A stretch of DNA of 64,000 nt, taken from NCBI GenBank assembly GCA_963709075.1, contig CAVPUY010000002.1, positions 186,001-250,000 on the forward strand, written 5' to 3'. Source of the DNA: Palsa-506 sp963709075. Its GTDB lineage: Bacteria > Actinomycetota > Actinomycetes > Streptosporangiales > Streptosporangiaceae. The notes below the pieces were generated by a model, which was not told where the DNA came from, did not search any database, and saw only the letters and a program-made list of their open reading frames with translations. Position numbers and translations under genes: made by a program. Positions 10,172-18,089 of the stretch are shown piece after piece (the first letter of the stretch is position 1; the number at the start of each line of letters is the position of its first letter).

Positions 10172-10663
10172 ATGTCCACGAACACATCCGCCGCCAGCCA
10201 GGCGGCGAGCACTGCGGGTCCGGCCGGCCCGGCCGCTGCGGCCGGTTGCGGCCCGGCCCGGCGCGTCCGGCAGGCACGCGCGCTGACCGTGGCCGCGGCC
10301 GCGGCGGCCGGACTGGCCGGCTGGGCCGTGGCGGGCCCGCTGGCCGGCGTGCACCTGGCCGTGCGGCAGTCACCAGGCTCCGCCGCCACCCCGGTCGGCG
10401 CGGGCACCGTGCTGGTCGTGAGCCTGCTGACCGGGGCGATGGCCTGGGCGCTGCTGGCCCTGCTGGAACGGTGGACGCGCGGCGCCCGCACCGCTCGCAC
10501 CGCCTGGACCAGCACGGCCGCGGTGTCCCTCGCGGTGTCGCTGGCCGGCCCGCTCGGCTCCGGGATCGGCGGCGGTGCCAAGGCAGCTCTGGCCAGCCTG
10601 CACCTGGTCGTCGGCGCGGTCCTCATCATCGGCCTGCGCCGGACCATCCGCTCCGCCCGGTGA
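10172..10663 (+). CDS. four-helix membrane protein, DUF6069-like
   Basis: 163-residue protein with an Ala-rich N-terminus and four predicted membrane helices (about residues 38-60, 73-95, 108-125 and 138-158). The pattern resembles the actinobacterial DUF6069 family of unknown function. AGGAGG precedes the ATG by 9 bases. It diverges from the NarL-type two-component system and is a plausible regulatory target, perhaps a sensed or exported-stress membrane protein. The role is not known. Confidence 0.7.
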   Translation: MSTNTSAASQAASTAGPAGPAAAAGCGPARRVRQARALTVAAAAAAGLAGWAVAGPLAGVHLAVRQSPGSAATPVGAGTVLVVSLLTGAMAWALLALLERWTRGARTARTAWTSTAAVSLAVSLAGPLGSGIGGGAKAALASLHLVVGAVLIIGLRRTIRSAR

Positions 10664-10674
10664 GGCTGGTTCCT

Positions 10675-10724
10675 TGATCGTGGCGAGTCTTGGGGTTTCG
10701 CGCACCCCGTACTCGCCACGATCA
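10675..10724. repeat. 14-bp perfect palindrome between convergent genes
   Basis: Arms TGATCGTGGCGAGT (10675-10688) and its exact complement (10711-10724) enclose 22 bases containing a further GGGGT/ACCCC stem (10692-10696 with 10704-10708). It lies between the convergent membrane gene and trpS. It could be a bidirectional terminator without T-tract, or one copy of a dispersed intergenic palindrome family. Confidence 0.6.
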
Positions 10725-10745
10725 TCGGGCTGGCCCGGCGGGGAG

Positions 10746-11859
10746 CTAATACGTCATGCGCATGAGTTCCGCTACCGACTGCAGCGTGCTGGCCGCCAGC
10801 TCGGTGGCACGGTCGTTGCCCTGGCGCAGCACGGCCCGCAGGTACGGCGGGTCGGCGGCCAGCTCCCGGCGCCGGGCCCGGATCGGGCGCAGGAACTCGT
10901 TGACGGCCTCGGTCGCCACCGCCTTGAGCCGGGCAGCGCCGCCGGTCCCGATCTCGGCCGCGACCGCGGCGGGCGGCCGGCCTTGGCACATCGCCGCCAG
11001 CAGCACGAGGTTGGCTACCTCGGGACGGCTGGCCGGCTCGTAACTGATATGCCGCTGCAGGTCGGTCCGGGCGCCCTTGATCAGCCGCGCCGTCTCGTCC
11101 GCGGTGGCGGCGAGCGGGATCGTGTTACCGCGGCTCTTGCTCATCTTCTGGCCGTCCAGGCCGAGCAGCAGCGGCACGGCGCCGAGCAGCGGGTCCGGCG
11201 GCCGGAAGAACTCAGCCTGCGGGGGAGTACCGCTGGTTGAACCTGCGCGCGATGGTCCGGGTCAGCTCGACATGCGGCAGCTGATCCTTGCCGACCGGCA
11301 CCAGGTTGGCCCGGCAGGCCAGGATGTCGGCTGCCTGGTGCACCGGGTAGGTGAACAGCAGCGCCGACATCACGTCGCCGCCGGCTCGCCGAGAACTCTT
11401 CCTTGACCGTCGGGTTGCGGCCGACCTCGGCCACGCTGAGCAGGCGACAGGAACGGCAGCATGAGCTGGTTCAGCTCGCTGACCTGGCTGTGCGCGAAGA
11501 TAGTTGCCCGGCCGGGGTCGATTCCGGCGGCCAGGTTGTCGGCCACCAGGCCGAGGACGTCGGCGCCGAGCCCGGGCCCGGCCTCCCGGTCCGTGATCAC
11601 CTGGTAGTCGGCGACGAGCACGAGCACGTCCGCGCCGAGGTCCTGCAGCCGGACCCGGTTCTGCAGCGTGCCGAAGTAGTGGCCCAGGTGCAGCGGCCCG
11701 GTCGGCCGGTCGCCGGTCAGGATGCGGAATGACCGCGGCGCGCCAGCGGAGTTCCGCCTCGATCTCGGCGCTGCGGCGCGACGGCCCGGCGGGCGCGGGC
11801 GGCCCGGCCCCGGTGCCACGGGGCGGCGAGCTTGCGGTGATGGTGCCGGATACAGGCAT
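10746..11859 (-). CDS. trpS: tryptophanyl-tRNA synthetase, probably the auxiliary type (several frameshifts)
   Basis: Class I aminoacyl-tRNA synthetase charging tRNA-Trp. The HIGH-type motif is seen in GDRPTGPLHLGHYFGTLQNR, the catalytic loop in GQKMSKSRGNTIPL, and typical segments such as VLVADYQVITDRE and LLFTYPVHQAADILAC between them. The pieces lie in three frames, with breaks near 11725, 11440, 11395 and 11225. Because all parts are well conserved, assembly indels are likelier than decay. The start MPVSGTITASSPP at 11859 has GAAAGG upstream. The leader upstream carries tandem Trp codons and alternative hairpins, as for the inducible second TrpRS of Streptomyces, which confers indolmycin tolerance; that role is inferred. 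Confidence 0.88.
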
Positions 11860-11924
11860 GTCGTGACCTTTCTCGGTGGGGCGAAGCTCGCCCGCGGGCC
11901 GGTCACGTCCGCTGAAACAGCTGC

Positions 11925-11986
11925 GGGCCGCCCATCGGGCGGCCCCGCGCGTGCAGGATCAGCTGGCCGCCTTACTGCGGCGGCCA
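11925..11986 (-). promoter_or_regulatory. trp-type attenuator: protector, antiterminator and terminator helices
   Basis: Reading along the minus strand there are four complementary segments. Segment 1 (11986-11979) pairs with segment 2 (11971-11964) over 8 bp around the leader stop codon. Segment 3 (11945-11937) pairs with segment 4 (11933-11925) over 9 bp with a 3-base loop. Segment 2 can instead pair with segment 3 over 7 bp. This is the classical mutually exclusive design: stalling at the Trp codons, which abut segment 1, would free segment 2 to form the 2:3 antiterminator. The terminator helix lacks a strong T-tract, as is common in this phylum. Confidence 0.82.
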
Positions 11987-12019
11987 CCAGCAGACGACAG
12001 CTGAATGCATGCTCAACAT
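11972..12019 (-). CDS. trpS leader peptide with tandem Trp codons (15 aa)
   Basis: ATG at 12019 to TAA at 11972 encodes MLSMHSAVVCWWPPQ. The two adjacent TGG codons (11989-11984) lie immediately before the first helix of the attenuator and 113 bases or more upstream of the trpS start. An internal ATG at 12010 could also start it. No clear Shine-Dalgarno is visible. Two adjacent Trp in a 15-codon frame placed exactly here is very unlikely by chance. Confidence 0.82.
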   Translation of the reverse strand: MLSMHSAVVCWWPPQ

Positions 12020-12061
12020 GGTAGCAACCAGGTGCGGAATCCGGCGAGTGGTTACCTTCGG

Positions 12062-13135
12062 CTACAGCTCCACCACGTCGGCGACCACGCAGGTGATGTT
12101 GTCCGGGCCGCCGCCTGCGTTCGCCAGGTCGACCAGCTTCCTGACCACGTCCTCCGGGTCGGCGACCGCGGTCATCACCTCGCGGATCTTCTCGGCGCTG
12201 ACCACCGCGTACAGGCCGTCGGAGCACAGCAGGTAGCGGTCGCCCGGCGCGGCGTCCTGCAGCTGGAGGTCGGGCTCGGACTGCCTGCCGTCGATGGCGC
12301 GCAACAGCAGCGACCGCTGCGGATGCGAGGCTGCCTCGTCCGCGGTTATCTGTCCTTCGTCGACCAGCGTCTGCACCAGGGTGTGATCGTGGGTGATCTG
12401 GAAAAGCTCGCCATCGCGCAGCAGGTAGGCCCGTGAGTCACCGATGTGCACGAGCGCCAGCTGGGAGCCTGACCAGAGCATCGCGGTGAGCGTGGTGCCG
12501 AGCCCGCGGAGCGACGGATCGGACTCGGCGATGTGCCGCATGGCGTCGTTGGCCTGGCGGACAGCGTGCTGCAGGGCGTTGAGCAGGTCGCCGGCCGGGA
12601 GCTCGGCATCAAGCGGCCGCAGCGCTTCGATGGCGGCCGCGCTGGCGACCTCGCCGCCGGCATGGCCGCCGAGCCCGTCGGCCACCGCGAGCAGGCGCGC
12701 GCCCGCGTAGGCCGAGTCCTCGTTGCTCTCGCGGTGCTGGCCGATATCGGTACGGACGGCGTAGCGGATTCCCAGGGTCGTGTGCGCGTCGAGCATGACA
12801 GCGTCCTTCCCGGACAGGTAGTCGATGAGATAGGCGGCAAGCCGCCGCCGGGCCTCGGTGTCAGACTCCACCTGGGACCAGTAGGCCGTGACCTCTTTCG
12901 CCGCCGCTGCCGCGGGCAGCTCGCATACCACGCGGATCCGGGCGAGCGGCATGCCGATCCGCCGCAGCCACGCCACCAGCCTGGCCTGCTCCAGCTGCCG
13001 GGGATCATAGAACCGGTAGCCGGAGAGCGGGTCGACCCGGGCAGGGCGCAGCAGCCCGAGCTCGTCGTAGAGCCGCAGCGCCTTCGGTGAAAGCCGCGAT
13101 GCCCTCGCGAACGAGCCGATCGTCAGCAGCGCCAT
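12062..13135 (-). CDS. MerR-type DNA-binding domain fused to PP2C phosphatase
   Basis: 357 residues. The first ~75 form a MerR winged helix (LLTIGSFARASRLSPKALRLYDELGLLRP through RVDPLSGYRFYD), followed by a short linker helix and from about residue 115 a PP2C domain. The latter has the metal-binding motifs SNEDS, VADGLGGHAGGEVASAAA, HIGDSRAYLLRDG, LLCSDGLYAVVS and a C-terminal GGPDNITCVVADV. All acidic metal ligands are seen, so it should be an active Ser/Thr phosphatase. The fusion implies a link between protein dephosphorylation and transcription. Its target promoter is unknown. The frame is intact. Confidence 0.9.
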   Translation of the reverse strand: MALLTIGSFARASRLSPKALRLYDELGLLRPARVDPLSGYRFYDPRQLEQARLVAWLRRIGMPLARIRVVCELPAAAAAKEVTAYWSQVESDTEARRRLAAYLIDYLSGKDAVMLDAHTTLGIRYAVRTDIGQHRESNEDSAYAGARLLAVADGLGGHAGGEVASAAAIEALRPLDAELPAGDLLNALQHAVRQANDAMRHIAESDPSLRGLGTTLTAMLWSGSQLALVHIGDSRAYLLRDGELFQITHDHTLVQTLVDEGQITADEAASHPQRSLLLRAIDGRQSEPDLQLQDAAPGDRYLLCSDGLYAVVSAEKIREVMTAVADPEDVVRKLVDLANAGGGPDNITCVVADVVEL

Positions 13136-13289
13136 ATCGCCTTCCTCATGCCGGGTGGCCGCCCGGCCAGCTTCAGGCTGCGGCTTCCCCCAGGGACAAG
13201 GTCAAACGCGCAGCCTCTGGCCTGCTACCAGGTTCGCACGGGAGCGGCCCGCGTGCTGCCAGACCAGCGGACCGGCGGCGGGCGCGGAC

Positions 13290-13871
13290 CTAGCCGGCCG
13301 CCAGCCAGGGCGCCACGAAGGCAGCGTCAAGCAGCTCGGGCTGCCGCAGGCAGCGGACCATCAGCCGGACGGCAGGCCGGACGTCGCGGGTCAGCCGGTA
13401 ACACTCGGCGGGCGATCCGCAGGCCGCCGGGGAGAACCGGCGGGCCAGCGCGACCACCTCGTCGGCCAGGCCGGGCAGCTCGGTGGCGTCGGCCGGGTCG
13501 ACCGGCCACGGGATGCCGTTCGCCGCGGCTCCCGCGCTGATCACCTGATCGAAGAGCCAGCGCCACGGATCCGCGGTCAGGGCCGGGTCCCAGACCCGGC
13601 CCGAGGGCTCGTTGCCGGCGAATTCCGGGTGGTAGTGCGCGGCGCCGAAGGTGCCGGGCTCGTCCTGCATCCGGTCGAAGAGATCCGCCCGCCAGAACGG
13701 CCGGTCAGCCGCGATGAGCTGCGCCGCCGATTCGCTGCCGCGATGCCCGCCGGATGCCAGCTCCCGCAGCTCGATCCGGGCGCCATGCTCCATCGACGCG
13801 TCATCGAGGTTGATCTCGAACCAGTGCCGGACGACGAGCGCCGAGCGCGACAGCGCGATGATGTACAGCAC
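13290..13871 (-). CDS. 193-aa protein of unknown function
   Basis: Intact frame starting MLYIIALSRSALVVRHWFEI. It contains GARIELREL, a Trp-rich patch (RPFWRADLFDRM, DPWRWLFDQ) and an HYHPEFAGNEPSGRVWD motif with paired His that could bind metal. No signal peptide or membrane helix is evident. It starts 51 bp after the end of the E1-like gene on the same strand and is probably co-transcribed with it. I do not recognise the family with certainty. Confidence 0.6.
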   Translation of the reverse strand: MLYIIALSRSALVVRHWFEINLDDASMEHGARIELRELASGGHRGSESAAQLIAADRPFWRADLFDRMQDEPGTFGAAHYHPEFAGNEPSGRVWDPALTADPWRWLFDQVISAGAAANGIPWPVDPADATELPGLADEVVALARRFSPAACGSPAECYRLTRDVRPAVRLMVRCLRQPELLDAAFVAPWLAAG

Positions 13872-13922
13872 GATGCCTCCACGGGTCCCGTGCCGCCCGG
13901 CCGGCAGCTTCAGCCAAGCATC

Positions 13923-15040
13923 TCACTGGCGATCATTCCCGATGCCTCCGCATGCGGGGCAGTCGGGCCGGCGGGGATGCCGGACCAGCACCGGGTCGCC
14001 GGGCATGATCAGGTTGATGCCGTACAGGGTGCCGGGCGTTATCGGCGGCGCCCCGGTGAGCATGGCCATCGCCAGATGCGCCACGAGCTGGCCGGACAGC
14101 CCCGCGGTGACGGCGGACGCCGCGTTGCCCGGCGCGCGCGGCAGTCCCCGGCCGGCTTCCGCAGGGTCGGCGGCGGGCAGGCCGAGCCGGGCCAGTTCGG
14201 CCGCGCGGAGGCACTCCCAGCACGAGCCGTCGCCGGGCAGGTAAGCCCCGGCAGTGACCAGCGGGCCGTGATAGCCGCCGTCGACCCAGGGGATGCGCGC
14301 CGCCAGGCAGGCCCGGTTCGCCCAGCACCGGAGCATATCCGGCTCGTCGGCGCAGAGGGCGAGCAGGTCGTAGCCGGCGATCGCCGCCGCGCAGTCCTCG
14401 CTGCGAGCCGAGCCGCATCCGGCTGGCGGTGATCTCGATGTCCGAGTTCCGCTCCCGCAGCCGGGCCGCCGCCGCGGCTGCCTTCGGCCTGCCGAGATCG
14501 CCCTCGGTATAGAGAACCTGGCGGTTCAGGTTAGATAGCTCGACCACATCGGGATCGATGCAGTGCAGGCACCCGACCCCGGCGCAAGCGAGTGCCAGCG
14601 CCGCCGACGCCCCGGTGCCGCCGAGGCCGGCCACCACAACCCTGGCGCTGCGCAGGGTGCGCTGGACGTCCCACGGGCTGCTCGCGCGGCCGCAGGTCTA
14701 CCCAGCGGAAGTACCGCACGCTGCGGCTGTAGCGCTGCTGCTCCCGGCGGCTGAAGTCAGCGGGCACCCCGGCGGCCGCGTCCTCCACGTACCCGGCGCC
14801 GATCAGGCCTTCCAGCGCTTCGAGCACGTCAGCCTCGGCGGCTTCCGGGTGCGTCAGGCGAACCCGGTCGATGATCTCGGCCGGTCCTGCCGTGCCATCG
14901 ACCGCGCGGACGAGGCTCCACAGCCACCCGCAGGGATCGGCGATCTCCGCGGCGATCCCGAAAACGCCGCCGCCGATCCGGATGCGTCCATCGGCCGTGC
15001 GGTACGCCGCGTGCTCAGGCTTGATCCGTGGCCGGCGCAT
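13923..15040 (-). CDS. E1/ThiF/MccB-like adenylating enzyme with N-terminal RRE-like domain (two frameshifts)
   Basis: Residues 1-105 (MRRPRIKPEHAAYRTADGRI onward) form a small winged-helix-like domain as found at the front of MccB and azoline E1-like proteins. From about residue 120 an E1 fold follows: VVAGLGGTGASAAL nucleotide loop, CIDPDVVELSNLNRQVLY with the family Asp, Asn, Arg and Gln, then zinc cysteines in SCWEC and CPACGG. The pieces require indels near 14690 and 14405. No sulphur-carrier partner gene is nearby. The domain layout points to peptide modification (RiPP chemistry) rather than thiamine synthesis; this is inferred. Confidence 0.78.
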
Positions 15041-15208
15041 GCGAATCCTGCCGGGCCCTAAGGGCCGGACCGGGGAGTGGAGCCGGCGTCGCCCGGCCGA
15101 TGCATGATCGCTGCCCCCTGGTCGTGCCGTGAGTCCCTCAGGTAAGGGAGTACGGGATCTGGTCCGGTCACGTCCAGCGCCACGTTCCGGCACTGGCTCC
15201 ATGGTGTC

Positions 15209-15240
15209 AGTACCGGATCGGAAGGTTACTAGTACCGGAT
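15209..15240. repeat. direct repeat AGTACCGGAT, 22-bp period
   Basis: Two copies of AGTACCGGAT (15209-15218, 15231-15240) are separated by exactly 22 bp, two helical turns. They lie between the E1-like gene (minus) and the LuxR gene (plus), where a shared regulator site would be expected. Confidence 0.45.
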
Positions 15241-15332
15241 GGCACGTAAAACGGTCTACTGGGCATCATGTCGACCATTGGCCGCGAAACGGTACTCTTT
15301 CCTTCTCGCGCCTGACAGCGGACGGTGATCCC

Positions 15333-15371
15333 GTCAGCACACAGGTGAGATTGCGTCAGCACACAGGTGAG
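15333..15371. repeat. 17-bp direct repeat at the LuxR gene start
   Basis: GTCAGCACACAGGTGAG occurs at 15333-15349 and 15355-15371, again with a 22-bp period. The second copy overlaps the GTG start assigned at 15367. It may be a duplicated operator or a duplicated ribosome-binding/start region (AGGTGAG in each copy). Confidence 0.5.
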
Positions 15372-15954
15372 GTACGTGGTGCAGGCCTACGTCATGGTGA
15401 TGGACGCAATTGCCGTGCTGCTGCTGATCGCTGTCGCTGCCGGCCTCGCCAGGATCGCGTTGCGTTGCCCGCGCGGGCCATTTCGCACCGTAACCGCCGG
15501 CGGCGGCGGCGTGTACCTGCTGCTGGCGATCCCTTCGCTGCAGCACCTGCTGATCCTCACGGCCGGGGGGCACCTCGTGGCGTCGCGTTGGCTGCGCGTG
15601 CTGCTTGGGCCGCTGGCAGTGATCCAGTCCACGCTCGCCGTGCTGGCCGGGCTATGGGCTGCCGTGCTGGTCTTGCGGTACTGGAACCGCCTGGAGCGGG
15701 CTGCGCTGATGGTCGCCGTCTTAACGGACCGGCTACCGCCAGGTGCCCAGGCCAGGCAGGCCAGGCTAACCTCGAGAGAGCAAGAGGTCCTAGACCTGCT
15801 CCGCAAGGGGATTCTCTCGGACGCGGAGATAGCCAAGACCCTGCACATCTCCGCGGCCACGGCCGCAACTCATGTGCAGCACATTCTTCGCAAGACGGGG
15901 CTGCACAACCGGCGGGATCTCATGCTGCTGCCGCGCCCGACGTCGGCCGGATAG
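15367..15954 (+). CDS. membrane-anchored LuxR-type regulator
   Basis: 195 residues with three predicted membrane helices (about residues 8-26, 43-62 and 72-100) and a C-terminal LuxR helix-turn-helix (LTSREQEVLDLLRKGILSDA, then AKTLHISAATAATHVQHILRK). It has no receiver domain, so control would come through the membrane part. GTG at 15367 gives the longest frame; GTG codons at 15376 and 15379 and ATG codons at 15394 and 15400 are alternatives. It sits between the E1-like gene and the small peptide gene, both on the other strand, and is a likely regulator of that cluster. Confidence 0.75.
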   Translation: MRYVVQAYVMVMDAIAVLLLIAVAAGLARIALRCPRGPFRTVTAGGGGVYLLLAIPSLQHLLILTAGGHLVASRWLRVLLGPLAVIQSTLAVLAGLWAAVLVLRYWNRLERAALMVAVLTDRLPPGAQARQARLTSREQEVLDLLRKGILSDAEIAKTLHISAATAATHVQHILRKTGLHNRRDLMLLPRPTSAG

Positions 15955-15968
15955 GACTCCCGGGGGAA

Positions 15969-16049
15969 TTAGGAGTTAGTTGAGCATAACCCGGCGGCAG
16001 TCTCGGCCCTGGCGAGCTTGCGGATCTTTATCTTTGGCTTCCTGGCCAT
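15969..16049 (-). CDS. 26-aa peptide, candidate RiPP precursor
   Basis: ATG at 16049 to TAA at 15969 encodes a 26-residue peptide beginning MARKPKIKIRKLARAET and ending GLCSTNS. A perfect AGGAGG (16058-16063) lies 8 bases before the ATG, stronger than for most genes here. The layout, a basic N-terminal half that could be a leader and a short Cys/Ser/Thr/Asn tail that could be a core, suits a modified-peptide precursor. It is on the same strand as the E1/RRE-like enzyme, about 0.9 kb upstream of it, with the LuxR gene between. No homology is claimed. The stop falls only 15 bp from the converging LuxR gene. Confidence 0.5.
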   Translation of the reverse strand: MARKPKIKIRKLARAETAAGLCSTNS

Positions 16050-16187
16050 CGAGGGCACCTCCTCGGTGAGAATGCAGAAGTTACCATATGGCTGCCGGAT
16101 AATACATCCCTAATGCGCAAAATCTGGGCTAGGTCTTACCACCTCCCGACAAAACTGATCTTTGGCCCAATGCGTTCCGGGATTGCA

Positions 16188-16244
16188 CCCGGGCAATGCG
16201 CCCGGCAATGCTCCCGGCAATGCTCCCGGCAATGCGCCCGGCAA
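16188..16244. repeat. 12-bp tandem repeat (CCCGGCAATGCK)
   Basis: About four and a half copies of a 12-bp unit with C/T variation occur in the gap between the small peptide gene and the Rieske gene. On the minus strand they would encode repeated LPGA within a short open frame that shows no other sign of being a gene. Confidence 0.7.
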
Positions 16245-16321
16245 ATTTGGGGAGCTGCCGAGATCTCCTGGCAGGTCAGCCCCGGGCCGCCCCGAGCGCA
16301 GCCGCAGCCGCATATCCCAGG

Positions 16322-17431
16322 TCAGATGAGCCGGCGGAGCCGGGAAGCGGGCGGCCGGCGGAGCCGGGAAACGGGCGGCCGGCGGAGCCGGGAAGCGGGG
16401 TAGCCGGCCGTGCGCTGGCCCGGGTCGGCTGCGGCCAGTCCCTGGGCCCGCATCGCCTTGCGGTAGGCAACGGCGACGGCGTCGAATTTGAGATGAAGTT
16501 CGGCGGCCAGGTCAAACGGGACGCGCTCGGGATGCTGGGATTCCACGATCAGCTGATCCTGACCGAAGATCGTGTCCTCGAATTCCTGTATGACCTGAGC
16601 TGGCTGACCGAAGTTGTAATTCCGGCCGATAATCACGTACCCGGTGCAGCGGTCGGCGGCCTCCGGCTGGCCGGCGAAGAAGTAGACCATGCCGCGCTGG
16701 CCGCCCCAGTCAAGCCGCAGCGCGATGGTGTAGGGCAGGTGCAGCTCGTACCGGCTGCGGCGTTCCGGGCGTGCCGCCTGCTCGTTGCCGAAGACCGGAA
16801 AGTCCTCCGTATTGGGTGCCTCCGGCCGGACGATCGAGTAGTGCAGGACATGTCCCTCGGTGCGCACCTCGTGGCGGGGAACGACTGGCCGGTCCTGATC
16901 ACCTAGCAGGCCAGGATGCACCCAGGGAAAGTGCCCGAAATCGGTAAAGTTCTCGATCTGACGGGCGGCGTCGCAGCGCCACCGGTACGGGCCGGCCGAA
17001 ACCACCACCCAGGCTTCGTCATCGAGTTCGGGCACCTCGGGCACCGGCCAGCGCGGCTGCTCAAGCGCGACCCAGACAAGGCCATAGCGCTCCTGCGTGC
17101 TGAACGCGGGAACCCGCGCCCGGGCGGGCACCCGGGCCGGGTCCGCCAGCTGCGGGATCGCCGCGCAGCGGCCGTCGGCGGCATACCGCCAGCCGTGATA
17201 CGGGCAGACGATCTCGTCGCCGCTGACCCAGCCAAGCGACAGCGCGGTCCCCCGGTGCACGCACAGGTCGGACATCGCCCGCGGGCTGCCGCCCGGGCCG
17301 CGCCACAGCACCAGCGACTCGCCAAGCAAATCCGCGTGCAGCGGCCGGTCGCCGAGCTGATGCCCGTAACAGACCGGGTGCCAGCATGCCCGCTGGGCCT
17401 GCAGGTCGGCGTAAACCCCGGGAGCTGACAC
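16322..17431 (-). CDS. Rieske-type non-haem iron oxygenase, alpha subunit
   Basis: 369 residues. The N-terminal Rieske domain has C-x-H-x17-C-x2-H in SDLCVHRGTALSLG and EIVCPYHGWRY. The C-terminal catalytic domain has the mononuclear iron motif ENFTDFGHFPWVHPGLLGD with both His and the bridging Asp. It resembles vanillate demethylase/phenylpropionate dioxygenase-type alpha subunits; the substrate cannot be predicted. No reductase or ferredoxin gene is adjacent. GTG at 17431 is chosen because GGAGG sits just upstream. The last ~24 residues are an Arg/Pro/Ser repeat encoded by three 24-bp DNA repeats (16331-16402), probably an extension by slippage. Confidence 0.88.
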   Translation of the reverse strand: MSAPGVYADLQAQRACWHPVCYGHQLGDRPLHADLLGESLVLWRGPGGSPRAMSDLCVHRGTALSLGWVSGDEIVCPYHGWRYAADGRCAAIPQLADPARVPARARVPAFSTQERYGLVWVALEQPRWPVPEVPELDDEAWVVVSAGPYRWRCDAARQIENFTDFGHFPWVHPGLLGDQDRPVVPRHEVRTEGHVLHYSIVRPEAPNTEDFPVFGNEQAARPERRSRYELHLPYTIALRLDWGGQRGMVYFFAGQPEAADRCTGYVIIGRNYNFGQPAQVIQEFEDTIFGQDQLIVESQHPERVPFDLAAELHLKFDAVAVAYRKAMRAQGLAAADPGQRTAGYPASRLRRPPVSRLRRPPASRLRRLI

Positions 17432-17911
17432 GCTGCGCCTCCGCCCCGCCGCCGGGCCTGGCGACCGGACCCGCCGACGCCGGCCCTGCGGCCTAAGCAG
17501 GAGGCTAACGGCCAGCACGGCCCGTTGGCGACAGGGAAAGTCCGCACCGGCCGGGCCCGGCGGTGGCAGCGGCCGCGCGAGGGCGGCATTGACATCGCAA
17601 AAGCCCGGCAATGCCGCCGCCCGCTGGCCGCGAATGCCGCTTTCAGGTCGCCCGAACCCGGCGCGCAGAGCGCTTCCGGCGCCCGGCCGCAGGCCAGTCC
17701 GATGCCTGCCCGCTGCCCGGCCGGATGCCAGCGCCGGCCGCCTGCTGCGGCGGATGGCCCGACGTGCGCTAACGCGCCAGCGGAGCCCGGAAAATTGTAA
17801 TGATCAAGTCACTATTCGCAATCACGGCTCTTGTGCTCAGTGACCGGGTCTGCGGCATGCTGTCACGCGGTCAGAGGCCGCGAATAGCCAGAAGCGGGAG
17901 TATCCCGGTTG
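17432..17911. other. 480-bp intergenic region with a 10-bp inverted repeat
   Basis: No gene is supported. GGCGGCATTG (17582-17591) and its exact complement (17609-17618) flank 17 bases and could be an operator for the Rieske gene or a terminator-like structure. An AT-richer stretch at about 17793-17830 is the best place for a promoter of the downstream pilus locus, but no convincing -35/-10 pair is seen. Confidence 0.45.
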
Positions 17912-18089
17912 ATGTCTAGCCTTATCGGTGCCGGCCGGCTGTTAGCCTTCCCCGGCACGAGCTTCTTACGCCGACCCGGCGGAATCCGGGCTGGCCGCGG
18001 CGGCAGCCCGGCCGGCCGCTGCCGCGACCAGGCACGCCGCGACCAGGCGCGCTGCGTCCAGGCACGCCGCGGCTGCGCTCGCCGCCGCT

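Noticed and set aside
13923..15040. Thiamine or molybdopterin E1 (ThiF/MoeB)
   Set aside because: The RRE-like N-terminal domain and lack of ThiS/MoaD neighbours fit peptide-modifying E1 enzymes better, though not excluded.
16110..16313. 67-residue minus-strand frame with LPGA repeats
   Set aside because: No ribosome site and no conserved part beyond the 12-bp DNA repeat; kept only as a repeat feature.
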